DNA of 37,898 nt from Clostridia bacterium (GTDB lineage: Bacteria > Bacillota > Clostridia > Oscillospirales > Acutalibacteraceae). The stretch is from the NCBI GenBank assembly GCA_017513245.1, contig JAFXGK010000002.1:1-37898 (forward strand). The letters run 5' to 3'. The notes beneath the pieces are model-generated. The model searched no databases and was not told where the DNA came from. It was given only the letters and a program-made list of their open reading frames with translations. Numbering within the stretch: position 1 is the first letter of the stretch; every line of letters starts with the position of its first letter. The translations under genes were made by a program, and so were the position numbers. Positions 1 to 6,783 of the stretch are shown here, one piece after another.

Positions 1-190
1 CTAAAAATTTATCTTTTTTAGGTGAGCGCAGTTTTGTAATAAAAATTTTGGTTCACGACGAAGGCTTTTTTGCGCAGTAATACTTTGTGTCTTACAAGCA
101 GAAAAGACAAGACGGTGGGGCAAAATTTTATTCCAAAACCGGTTTCGTCCCTAATCGCAACTCCCTAAATCAGGGTGCTTTTTGCATTTA
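1..190. other. Left-edge stretch without a supported gene
   Basis: I see no gene with a start codon and ribosome site here. On the minus strand one frame stays open for roughly 50 codons and ends in TAG at positions 1-3, but it is broken upstream by a TAG near position 150. A second minus frame is also open for about 48 codons. Two overlapping open frames without a start suggest a non-coding or decayed repeat rather than a protein. A short CCCT/AGGG stem lies near 162-175. Confidence 0.4.
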
Positions 191-228
191 AAAACACCGC
201 CTACCAACTAAAAAGTAGACGGTGTTTT
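191..228 (-). terminator. Hairpin terminator after the RHH gene
   Basis: The arms AAAACACCG (191-199) and CGGTGTTTT (220-228) pair perfectly. Inside them CTAC pairs with GTAG around an A-rich loop, with one C/A mismatch. The arms end in A and T runs, so it can end transcription of the minus-strand SPFH/RHH operon just past the stop codon at 232. Confidence 0.75.
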
Positions 229-231
229 CTA

Positions 232-435
232 TTATTCAATATCCAGTTCAATCGGCATATCAATCTCGTCAGATACGTATTTGCCGTTCTTCTTTCGCTG
301 CTTAACGCATTCGGTAAGCAGATACTCGATTTGCCCGTTAACAGAGCGAAAATCGTCCTCTGCCCAGGCGGCGATAGCGTTATAAAGTTTTGGAGAGAGC
401 CTTAGAGGCACCTGCTTTTTAGCGTTATCATTCAT
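232..435 (-). CDS. Ribbon-helix-helix (Arc-type) DNA-binding protein
   Basis: This 67-residue protein fits the Arc/MetJ ribbon-helix-helix fold. A short basic beta strand (residues about 7-13, KQVPLRL) is followed by helix 1 ([16 protein letters not shown]) and helix 2 beginning [10 protein letters not shown]. Such proteins bind short palindromes as dimers. The start ATG is one base past the TAA of the SPFH gene (TAATATG), so translation is probably coupled. There is no toxin-like partner, so it is not a standard toxin-antitoxin antitoxin. Two tandem palindromes cover the promoter of this two-gene unit, and autoregulation is a reasonable inference. The acidic tail ([11 protein letters not shown]) is unassigned. 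The fold assignment is firm; the target is a guess. Confidence 0.8.
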   Translation of the reverse strand: MNDNAKKQVPLRLSPKLYNAIAAWAEDDFRSVNGQIEYLLTECVKQRKKNGKYVSDEIDMPIELDIE

Positions 436-436
436 A

Positions 437-1453
437 TTAATACAAACTTCCTGAATTTACTATGGGCTGTGCGTCGTGATTGCCGCAGAGAACGACAAGC
501 AGGTTGGAAACCATAGCGGCCTTGCGCTCGTCGTCGAGCGAAACCATTCCGCCCTCTTCGAGTCGGGAAAGAGCCATCTCGACCATGCCGACGGCGCCGT
601 CAACAATCATCTTTCTTGCATCTATTATAGCAGAAGCCTGCTGACGCTGCAACATTACGGCTGCAATTTCGGTTGCGTATGCAAGGTAGGTGATACGGGC
701 CTCGATAATTTCGATGCCTGCCTCGTCAACGCGGGCCTGAATTTCATCGCGAATACGCTTTGCAACGAGCTCACTCGAGCCGCGCAGACTGCCATCGTCG
801 GCGATACCGTCACCCGTGGTGTCAACGTCGGGAGCAACGTCATAAGGATAAATACGAACGATATTTCGCAGCGCGCTGTCACACTGAAGCGAGAGGTATT
901 CCTTATAGTTGTCGACGTTAAATACGGCCTTTGCTGTGTCAACGATTTTCCATGTAACGGCGATACCTATTTCAACAGGGTTTCCGAGGCAATCGTTTAT
1001 CTTCTGGCGGTTGTTGTTAAGGGTCATAATTTTGAGCGATATCTTACGGTTTACCACGGGGGCGGTCTTGGCGGTGCCCGCAAGTGCGCTTGTAACCGAC
1101 GCGGTGCTTACGTCACCGCTTTGGTTGAGTTTGGTTTCGGCTGCAGGGTTAACCGCAACGCAGAAGGGATTTACAAAATAAAAACCGTTGCCCTTAAGCG
1201 TGCCGATATATTTGCCGAAAAGGGTGAGCACCAAGGCCTCCTGCGGCTTTAAAACCTTAAGTCCCAAAAGCGGTATCCATCCAAGACCTACGATAACGGC
1301 GCCTGATGCTAATGCGTAACCAAAATACGGCGAGCCGGCGGTTTCGAGCACAGCACCGTATACAAACAGTGCGAGGCCGCAAGCGAGACCTAATATAATA
1401 AGTATAAGCGCAAGCATGCCTTTCCTTTTACCATGTAATATTTTTTCTGTCAT
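437..1453 (-). CDS. SPFH/band 7 domain membrane protein
   Basis: This 338-residue protein has two N-terminal hydrophobic segments (about 13-34 and 44-66). They are followed by the typical SPFH entry [20 protein letters not shown] and a band 7 core to about residue 290. The core includes a helical stretch rich in Ala, Glu and Arg ending in [20 protein letters not shown] proteins such as flotillins and prohibitins form membrane-attached oligomeric scaffolds. The exact job of this subgroup, which lacks a long coiled-coil C-terminus, is not known to me. The start ATG has a strong GAGGAGG site at 1461-1467 and a promoter at 1486-1514. The RHH gene follows after one base. A position-specific function cannot be deduced from the sequence. 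Confidence 0.88.
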   Translation of the reverse strand: MTEKILHGKRKGMLALILIILGLACGLALFVYGAVLETAGSPYFGYALASGAVIVGLGWIPLLGLKVLKPQEALVLTLFGKYIGTLKGNGFYFVNPFCVAVNPAAETKLNQSGDVSTASVTSALAGTAKTAPVVNRKISLKIMTLNNNRQKINDCLGNPVEIGIAVTWKIVDTAKAVFNVDNYKEYLSLQCDSALRNIVRIYPYDVAPDVDTTGDGIADDGSLRGSSELVAKRIRDEIQARVDEAGIEIIEARITYLAYATEIAAVMLQRQQASAIIDARKMIVDGAVGMVEMALSRLEEGGMVSLDDERKAAMVSNLLVVLCGNHDAQPIVNSGSLY

Positions 1454-1473
1454 AATTAAACCTCCTCAGGTTA

Positions 1474-1495
1474 TTTGATATCAAAATGATATCAT
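1474..1495. promoter_or_regulatory. Tandem palindromic operator candidate
   Basis: TTTGATATCAAA (1474-1485) is a perfect 12-base palindrome directly abutting the perfect 10-base palindrome ATGATATCAT (1486-1495). Their GATATC centres are 11 bp apart, one helical turn. The second overlaps the -10 hexamer and the first covers the expected transcription start. This geometry suits cooperative binding by ribbon-helix-helix dimers, and such a protein is encoded at the end of the operon. The palindromes are seen; the binder is inferred. Confidence 0.6.
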
Positions 1496-1514
1496 AATTA
1501 TAGCAGGCTGTCAA
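1486..1514 (-). promoter_or_regulatory. Sigma-A promoter of the SPFH/RHH operon
   Basis: On the minus strand TTGACA (1509-1514) is followed after 17 bp by TATCAT (1486-1491). The leader to the ATG at 1453 would be about 26 nt and includes the GAGGAGG ribosome site. Confidence 0.8.
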
Positions 1515-1542
1515 TATAAAAATAAAAAACCGCCGAGGTTTA

Positions 1543-1770
1543 GCGTGATACTCCAAGCGGAGTATCACGCAACTCTATTCGCCTGACGGCGAGTTATATT
1601 GCTTCGCAGTGATATTATGCTACGCATAGTGATATTGTCCTGCGGACAGTTTATGGCGAATAGAATATCACGAAACCGATAGGTTTCATATCACTTTCTT
1701 TTGGAAATATCTCGCCACAGGCGAGGTTTTTCAAAAGAAAATATCACGCTGACTTTAGTCAGCATATCAC
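1543..1770. repeat. Hairpin array with GTGATAT/ATATCAC spacers
   Basis: This non-coding block has successive stems. GCGTGATACTCC/GGAGTATCACGC (1543-1570) is 12 bp with an AAGC loop. CGCC/GGCG is at 1580-1591. Mini-hairpins with 3-nt loops lie at 1598-1610, 1616-1628 and 1636-1648, and GAAACC/GGTTTC at 1672-1687. TTTCTTTTG/CAAAAGAAA (1695-1740) encloses CTCGCC/GGCGAG, and GCTGAC/GTCAGC is at 1748-1763. Linkers repeat: AGTGATATT at 1608 and 1628, ATATCAC at 1665, 1688, 1741 and 1764. A long-range stem CTATTCGCC (1575-1583) with GGCGAATAG (1655-1663) competes with the local CGCC/GGCG hairpin. It lies beyond the secA terminator and upstream of the SPFH promoter. I know of no characterised family that I can name for it. 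Confidence 0.8.
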
Positions 1771-1783
1771 TTATCAGACAAAA

Positions 1784-1824
1784 AGAAAGAGAAGACTCGT
1801 TATGATGCGAATCTTCTCTTTTCT
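1784..1824 (-). terminator. Probable secA terminator
   Basis: AGAAAGAGAAGA (1784-1795) pairs with TCTTCTCTTTTCT (1812-1824) with one bulged base, and TCG/CGA extends the stem. On the minus strand the stem is followed by a T-rich run (CTTTCTTTTT). It lies 133 bp past the secA stop, so secA would carry a long 3' leader that also contains the hairpin at 1857-1876. Confidence 0.6.
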
Positions 1825-1856
1825 GTTGCTCTGTGGGTTTGGGCTACTGCCCAAGT

Positions 1857-1876
1857 GCATTTGTACTTACAAATGC
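1857..1876. repeat. Short perfect hairpin in the secA 3' region
   Basis: GCATTTGTA and TACAAATGC form a perfect 9-bp inverted repeat separated by two bases. A smaller GGGC/GCCC stem lies just before it (about 1841-1852). Neither has a T-tract of its own, and their role is unknown. Confidence 0.5.
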
Positions 1877-1956
1877 GATGCTGGTTCTTAGCTGAATTTA
1901 AAAGAATTCTATTTTCTCCGATAAGAACAACACACTTTTCCCTCAGCGGTTTTGAT

Positions 1957-4683
1957 TTAATCAACGTCTTTGCCGCAGCAGCGCTTATATTTTTTGCCGC
2001 TTCCGCAGGGACAAAGTGCGTTCTTGCCTACAACGCCCTTGCCCTTAACGGTGCGAGATGCGGCGGGAGAGGCATTCTCCTCGGCAACCTTTTCACGCTT
2101 AATTTCTTCGTCGCGTTTAATGCGAACGGTGAGAACAAGCTTGGCAGTCTGCTCGCGTATAGTCTCGCTCATGGCGTTGAACATATCGTAGCTTTCATTG
2201 CGGTATTCGACTACGGGGTTGTGCTGGCCGTATGCGCGAAGGCCAATGCCGTTTTTGAGTTCGTCCATGCTGTCGATATGGTCCATCCAGTTGCGGTCAA
2301 CACTGCGCAGCAGCATAACCTTCTCCATCTCGAACATAAGCTTCTCACCATACTCCTCCATGCGCTTTTGCATAATGGCGTGGGCGCGTTCTTTAAGCAT
2401 TTCGGCTATATCGCGAACCTTAACCTTGTTAAGCTCGGCGGCCGAGTAGATAAAGTCGTTGCCGTCGGTCAGCCAGCCGAGGAAATGCTCGCGCAGACCT
2501 GAAAGATTCCACTCGTCGGGCAAATCACTCGCAAGATAGGACGAAACGGCGCTGTCAATCGTGTCGTCGATCATCTTCATAACGGTGTCGTGAACGTTGT
2601 CATTGTCGAGAACGTTGTTTCGCTGCTCGTAGATAAGCTCGCGCTGCTTGTTCATAACGTCGTCGTACTCGAGCACGCTCTTACGAATGCCGGAGTTACG
2701 TTCTTCAACCGTGAGCTGAGCATTCTCGAGCGCGTTGGTTACCATCTTGCTGGCGATGGGGGTGCTTTCGTCGATACCCATTGCCGACATAATCTTCATC
2801 ATACGCTCGCCGCTGAAAAGACGTAAAAGGTCGTCCTCAAGCGAGAGATAAAACTGCGTATTACCCGGATCACCCTGACGGCCTGCACGTCCGCGAAGCT
2901 GATTATCAATTCGACGTGAATCGTGGCGCTCGGTACCGATAATGCAAAGTCCGCCTGCGGCGCGTACCTTTTCGGCCTCCGGTGCGATTTCGGCGCGGAA
3001 TTTTTTATAAAGTTCGCCATAAAGCTCGCGAGCCTTAATGATTTCGGGGTCATTAGTTTCGGCAAAACCGGTAGCCTCGGATATAAGTTCGTCTGTATAT
3101 TCGAGCTTCTTAAGCTCAGCCTTTGCAAGGTATTCGGCGTTACCGCCCAGCATAATATCGGTACCGCGTCCTGCCATATTGGTAGCAATGGTAACGGCGC
3201 CAAGTTTACCTGCCTGCGCAATAATCTCGGCCTCACGCTCGTGGTGCTTTGCGTTGAGCACGTTGTGCTTTATGCCGCGAAGCTTAAGCTTATGGCTGAG
3301 CTCTTCGGATTTTTCGATTGTAATGGTGCCGACCAGCACGGGCTGACCTTTTCGGTTGCACTCAATAATACGCTCGATAATCGAGTTGATTTTACCGTTC
3401 TGTGTGCGGAAAATAAGGTCGGGTTCATCCTTACGGATAACCTCTTTATTTGAGGGGATAACCACAACGTCGAGGTTATATGTGGCGCCGAATTCGCCCG
3501 CCTCGGTTTCGGCAGTACCGGTCATACCCGAAAGTTTATTATAAAGGCGGAAATAGTTTTGGAAGGTAATAGAAGCCAGCGTTTTGGATTCGTTTTCGAT
3601 ATTTACGCCTTCCTTGGCCTCAATAGCCTGATGAAGGCCCTCGTTATAGCGACGGCCAAACATAAGTCGGCCGGTAAATTCGTCAACGATTATTACCTGG
3701 CCGTCCTTTACAACATAGTCAACGTCACGTTGCATAATTCCGTGCGCGCGTATGGCCTGGTTAATATGGTGAGCGAGGGTGATGTTTTCGGCGTCACTCA
3801 GGTTTTCAACGCCGAAATATTCCTCCGCCTTACGGGTGCCGCTGGCGGTAAGCGAGCAGGAGCGAGCCTTTTCATCAACGATGTAGTCGCCCTCGCGCTC
3901 ATGATCTTCGTTGATTTCCTTATCGTTATTTTCAACTATTTTTATTGCGCGAAGTCCCTTAACGAAACGGTTAGCCTTCTGATAAAGTTCGGTCGATTTA
4001 TCGCCCTTGCCCGAAATGATAAGCGGCGTACGTGCCTCGTCGATAAGAATCGAGTCAACCTCGTCGACGATGGCGTAGTTGTGTCCGCGCTGAACGCGCT
4101 GCTCGCGATAGAGCACCATATTGTCACGAAGATAGTCAAATCCTAACTCGTTATTGGTGCAGTAGGTTATATCGGCGGCATATGCCTCACGCTTTTCATC
4201 GCCCGACATACCGTGAACGATAAGGCCCACCGAAAGACCGAGGAAACGGTAAATTTTTCCCATCCATTCGGAGTCGCGTTTGGCGAGGTAGTCGTTTACC
4301 GTAACGATGTGAACACCCTTGCCCGAAATAGCGTTAAGGTAGGCAGGCAGCGTAGCCACGAGAGTCTTACCTTCGCCGGTGTGCATCTCACTTATGCGGC
4401 CCTGATGCAGCGCAATACCACCCAAAATCTGAACGGGGAAGTGGCGCATGTTCAGCACGCGGTCACCTGCTTCACGGCAGGTTGCAAAGGCCTCGGGCAG
4501 AAGACTGTCAAGGCTTTCGCCGTTATTATAACGCTCGCGGAATTCGGCCGTCTTGGCGCGAAGCTCGGCGTCGGATAATGCGCGGTATTCCTCCTCAAGT
4601 GCCAAAACAGCCTCTTGAAGCGGCTTCATACGCTTTATTTCTTTTTCGCTGTAGTCGCCGAAAAGTTTTTTGAAAAGACCCAT
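1957..4683 (-). CDS. secA: Protein translocase ATPase SecA
   Basis: SecA is the motor ATPase that drives preproteins through SecYEG. The 908-residue length is close to the family norm. Walker A is MHTGEGKT at 100-107, Walker B is DEVD at 207-210, and the IDEARTPLIISG signature is at 214-225. The helicase-like second half includes NMAGRGTDI and the QLRGRAGRQGD motif. The C-terminal zinc-binding tail CPCGSGKKYKRCC begins at about 891 and usually binds SecB or ribosomes. The gene stands alone; the usual prfB neighbour is absent. The start is supported by an AGAGG site near 4695-4699. Confidence 0.98.
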   Translation of the reverse strand: MGLFKKLFGDYSEKEIKRMKPLQEAVLALEEEYRALSDAELRAKTAEFRERYNNGESLDSLLPEAFATCREAGDRVLNMRHFPVQILGGIALHQGRISEMHTGEGKTLVATLPAYLNAISGKGVHIVTVNDYLAKRDSEWMGKIYRFLGLSVGLIVHGMSGDEKREAYAADITYCTNNELGFDYLRDNMVLYREQRVQRGHNYAIVDEVDSILIDEARTPLIISGKGDKSTELYQKANRFVKGLRAIKIVENNDKEINEDHEREGDYIVDEKARSCSLTASGTRKAEEYFGVENLSDAENITLAHHINQAIRAHGIMQRDVDYVVKDGQVIIVDEFTGRLMFGRRYNEGLHQAIEAKEGVNIENESKTLASITFQNYFRLYNKLSGMTGTAETEAGEFGATYNLDVVVIPSNKEVIRKDEPDLIFRTQNGKINSIIERIIECNRKGQPVLVGTITIEKSEELSHKLKLRGIKHNVLNAKHHEREAEIIAQAGKLGAVTIATNMAGRGTDIMLGGNAEYLAKAELKKLEYTDELISEATGFAETNDPEIIKARELYGELYKKFRAEIAPEAEKVRAAGGLCIIGTERHDSRRIDNQLRGRAGRQGDPGNTQFYLSLEDDLLRLFSGERMMKIMSAMGIDESTPIASKMVTNALENAQLTVEERNSGIRKSVLEYDDVMNKQRELIYEQRNNVLDNDNVHDTVMKMIDDTIDSAVSSYLASDLPDEWNLSGLREHFLGWLTDGNDFIYSAAELNKVKVRDIAEMLKERAHAIMQKRMEEYGEKLMFEMEKVMLLRSVDRNWMDHIDSMDELKNGIGLRAYGQHNPVVEYRNESYDMFNAMSETIREQTAKLVLTVRIKRDEEIKREKVAEENASPAASRTVKGKGVVGKNALCPCGSGKKYKRCCGKDVD

Positions 4684-4718
4684 AGTTTAATATACCTCTT
4701 CTCGAAGGGTTGAAGTGA

Positions 4719-4736
4719 GGGGTACACATATACCCC
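4719..4736. promoter_or_regulatory. Inverted repeat in the secA leader
   Basis: GGGGTA (4719-4724) and TACCCC (4731-4736) form a perfect 6-bp stem around CACATA. It lies between the secA promoter candidate and the start codon, so it would be in the 5' leader. It may be an RNA hairpin or an operator; nothing further supports either. Confidence 0.4.
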
Positions 4737-4747
4737 CATTTTTTACT

Positions 4748-4776
4748 ATTATATCAAATAATACCATAAAAATAAA
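4748..4776 (-). promoter_or_regulatory. Candidate secA promoter
   Basis: A perfect TATAAT lies on the minus strand at 4748-4753. The hexamer 17 bp upstream, TTTATT (4771-4776), matches the -35 consensus poorly. Confidence 0.4.
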
Positions 4777-4798
4777 GAACATTTTATAAACAAAAACC

Positions 4799-4840
4799 GT
4801 CGTTTTGCGAGTCGGAAATATCTTTATCTTGTAAAACGAC
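4799..4840. promoter_or_regulatory. Inverted repeat over the gtrA-like promoter
   Basis: GTCGTTTT (4799-4806) is matched by AAAACGAC (4833-4840). The right arm overlaps the end of the -35 hexamer and the start of the spacer of the promoter at 4829-4857, a position expected for an operator. The arms are 26 bp apart, so a looped or two-site arrangement would be needed. Confidence 0.35.
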
Positions 4841-4857
4841 AAAAAGTTTGTTATAAT
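4829..4857 (+). promoter_or_regulatory. Sigma-A promoter of the GtrA-like gene
   Basis: TTGTAA (4829-4834) and TATAAT (4852-4857) are 17 bp apart, placing the transcription start just ahead of the ribosome site. Confidence 0.8.
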
Positions 4858-4875
4858 GACAAAGGAATAAGGGGG

Positions 4876-5295
4876 GTGAAGGCTATCGAAAAGCTCAAGA
4901 AATTACTCAAATCCTTTGTCAGCCGCCATTTTTTGATGTATGTTTTAATCGGTACCTTCAATACCCTTAACGTAGCGATTATCACCCATTTGCTTGCAAT
5001 GATACTGTACGACTATCCGTCGAGTTATCTTGCATATATAATTTCGCTTGTAATCGGCTATATCCTTAACGCCAAGATGAACTTCCACCAAAAACTGGGA
5101 ATTTCGGCTTGTTTAAAGTTTATGTCGGCCTATATACCGCACTTTTTTATTTTTGCCGCAATATCCACGGTGGCCCTGAGCGTTTGGAATTTCCCGCCCT
5201 TTTGGGCAACGGTGGTAGCCTCCATCGCAGGCTCGCCCGTGACCTATTTAATAATGAGGTTTTTTGCCTTCGGCAACCGTAAAAATAATAAATAA
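4876..5295 (+). CDS. GtrA-like four-helix membrane protein
   Basis: This 139-residue protein has four predicted membrane segments (about 19-40, 46-66, 78-104 and 108-131). It matches the GtrA family pattern, with GTFNTL after the first basic region, the YILNAKMNF motif and a PVTYLIMRFFAF end. GtrA proteins are thought to help flip or carry lipid-linked sugars in cell-surface glycan synthesis. No glycosyltransferase lies nearby, so the substrate is unknown. The GTG start is favoured by AAAGGA at 4861-4866, nine bases upstream. The GGGGGG run immediately before the GTG is too close to be the ribosome site. Confidence 0.8.
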   Translation: MKAIEKLKKLLKSFVSRHFLMYVLIGTFNTLNVAIITHLLAMILYDYPSSYLAYIISLVIGYILNAKMNFHQKLGISACLKFMSAYIPHFFIFAAISTVALSVWNFPPFWATVVASIAGSPVTYLIMRFFAFGNRKNNK

Positions 5296-5329
5296 AACCG
5301 TCTTATCGACCCTTCGACAAGACGGTTTT
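5294..5329. terminator. Bidirectional terminator
   Basis: AAAACCGTCTT (5294-5304) pairs perfectly with AAGACGGTTTT (5319-5329). The A/T ends serve both the plus-strand GtrA-like gene and the minus-strand gene ending at 5336. Confidence 0.85.
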
Positions 5330-5335
5330 TAATTT

Positions 5336-5527
5336 TTATGAAAAAAGTAAGCAACCCTGCTTCTTAAATTCCGCAAGCTTTTGATCCAAAAGCTCGACCG
5401 ACACCGAAAAATGCTCGGCAAGACACTCCTTGCACATAAATTCGGTGCAGGCGCGGTTAATAAGCTTTTTGTGAAGGCCTACCTCATCGTTCGTGAGGGG
5501 CTTTTTACATTTCATACAGTTTTTCAT
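5336..5527 (-). CDS. Small four-cysteine zinc-binding protein
   Basis: A 63-residue protein with CxxC pairs at residues 4-7 and 31-34 (CMKC and CKEC), spaced like a treble-clef or zinc ribbon. A C-terminal helix (VELLDQKLAEFKKQGC) follows. I do not recognise a named family. Its start overlaps the TAA of the alpha-galactosidase by one base (TAATG), so it is translated from the same message. That points to a role with the sugar locus or simply to convenient co-expression. Metal binding is inferred from the cysteines. Confidence 0.72.
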   Translation of the reverse strand: MKNCMKCKKPLTNDEVGLHKKLINRACTEFMCKECLAEHFSVSVELLDQKLAEFKKQGCLLFS

Positions 5528-6663
5528 TATTTTTTTACAACCTTTGCGCGGAAAACCTTACAGCCGTGTGCAGGAATTTTTTCGGACAGATACTCGTCCG
5601 CAAGGCCAGAAATAACCTCGCCCGTATAGAGGTCGTGAAGCTCGAGAGTACGGCCGGTAGAGGCGTTAAGGCCAACGCTTACAAAGGGTAAGAAGCCCTT
5701 CTGAGGACCATCGGTCAGGTTGAACATAGCGATAGCTATATCGCCGTTTTCAAGGTTGCGCACCCAAACCTGAGCGTGCGAATCCGAGCAACCTACGCCG
5801 TCAATCATATAGGGCTGACAGCCGAGCGGGTCACAGCAAATATCAATAAGCTCACGGTTTTTAAGAATGCGAAGAGCGCTGTCGTCCATCTTGCGGATAT
5901 CGCAGCCGATCATGAGGGGCGATGCGAACATACACCACATTGCAAAATGGCTCTGATATTCCTCCTCGTTACAGCCGCCCAGTGCGCAAAATCCTTCGCC
6001 GTTCATACCAATTACCAGCATATCCATATCGTTGTAGCAGGCAGGTGAACAGTAGGGAATCATCTCGGTTTGGAGAGCGAAAATATCCGAAATCGACTTC
6101 CAGTTATCGCGAATATCGTTGCCGCTGCGCCACATGTGCGCGCCGGTTTCCTTTATCCATTCCTTGCTGTTCTCGGCGCCCCAGTTGCAGGCGCTGAAAA
6201 CGATGTCACGGCCGCAGTTGGCAAGAGCCAAAGCCATACGCTTATATAAAAGGTCGCCCTTTTCGGTCATGGGCTTGAAGCAGTAGTCGTATTTCAGGTA
6301 GTCAACGCCCCATTCGGCAAAGGTCTCGGCGTCGATAAATTCGTGCTCAAACGAGCCGGGATAATCGGCGCAGGTGCGGTTGCCTACGCAGGAGTAAATA
6401 CCAAATTTAAGTCCCTTAGAGTGAACGTAATCGGCAACGGCCTTGATACCGTTCGGGAATTTTTCGCGGTTCGGAACAAGGCGACCATTTTCATCGCGCT
6501 GTTTTTCCGACCAGCAGTCGTCAATTACTATGTATTCGTAGCCTGCATCGCGCAGACCAAGCTCGATAAAGCGGTCGGTCGTGCTACGGATAAGCTCGTC
6601 GCTTATATCCTCGCCAAAGGTGTTCCAGGTGTTAAATCCAAGCGGTGGGGCAGATACTTTCAT
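5527..6663 (-). CDS. GH27 family alpha-galactosidase
   Basis: This enzyme should release terminal alpha-galactosyl residues from plant oligosaccharides or glycans. The 378 residues form the GH27 barrel plus a C-terminal beta domain. Seen motifs are PPLGFNTWN at the start, VIDDCW near 47-51 and the nucleophile Asp126 in YLKYDYC. Arg179-x3-Asp183 in MWRSGNDI matches the acid/base region of human GLA (R227-D231). No signal peptide is visible, so it acts in the cytoplasm on imported sugar. A GCAGGAGG ribosome site precedes the ATG. It is divergent from an AraC regulator, and its own promoter has a possible -10 (TATATT) but no good -35, which fits activator dependence. Alpha-N-acetylgalactosaminidase activity cannot be excluded. 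Confidence 0.92.
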   Translation of the reverse strand: MKVSAPPLGFNTWNTFGEDISDELIRSTTDRFIELGLRDAGYEYIVIDDCWSEKQRDENGRLVPNREKFPNGIKAVADYVHSKGLKFGIYSCVGNRTCADYPGSFEHEFIDAETFAEWGVDYLKYDYCFKPMTEKGDLLYKRMALALANCGRDIVFSACNWGAENSKEWIKETGAHMWRSGNDIRDNWKSISDIFALQTEMIPYCSPACYNDMDMLVIGMNGEGFCALGGCNEEEYQSHFAMWCMFASPLMIGCDIRKMDDSALRILKNRELIDICCDPLGCQPYMIDGVGCSDSHAQVWVRNLENGDIAIAMFNLTDGPQKGFLPFVSVGLNASTGRTLELHDLYTGEVISGLADEYLSEKIPAHGCKVFRAKVVKK

Positions 6664-6783
6664 AAAAAATCCTCCTGCAATAAAATGTTTGGTTGCAATA
6701 TATCACAAAATGCGGTAAAATGTGGAATATATAGTTAACATTTACACCGAAAATGCAATAAATCGTTGGAAAAGGAGAGAGCA
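6664..6783. promoter_or_regulatory. Divergent control region with TGCAATA repeats
   Basis: TGCAATA occurs at 6676, 6694 and 6754. TGCAATAAAATG (6676-6687) resembles TGCGGTAAAATG (6711-6722). Directly repeated half-sites are typical of AraC-family operators. The araC-like promoter and the putative GH27 -10 (AATATA, 6697-6702) overlap face to face here. Confidence 0.5.
6693..6721 (+). promoter_or_regulatory. Promoter of the AraC-family gene
   Basis: TTGCAA (6693-6698) and TAAAAT (6716-6721) are separated by 17 bp. The -35 shares bases with one TGCAATA repeat, so a bound regulator could repress its own gene. Confidence 0.6.

Noticed and set aside
232-435. Antitoxin of a toxin-antitoxin module
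   Set aside because: No toxin-sized gene adjoins it; the coupled partner is a large SPFH membrane protein.
1543-1770. CRISPR array
   Set aside because: The repeats are 7-9 bp linkers between hairpins with irregular spacing and no constant 23-40 bp repeat or spacer structure; no cas gene is present.
1855-2502. 215-residue plus-strand reading frame
   Set aside because: It runs antisense to the well-supported secA 3' end, has no ribosome site, and its start lies inside a hairpin.
3559-4146. 195-residue plus-strand frame inside secA
   Set aside because: Antisense shadow of the SecA helicase region with no start signal.
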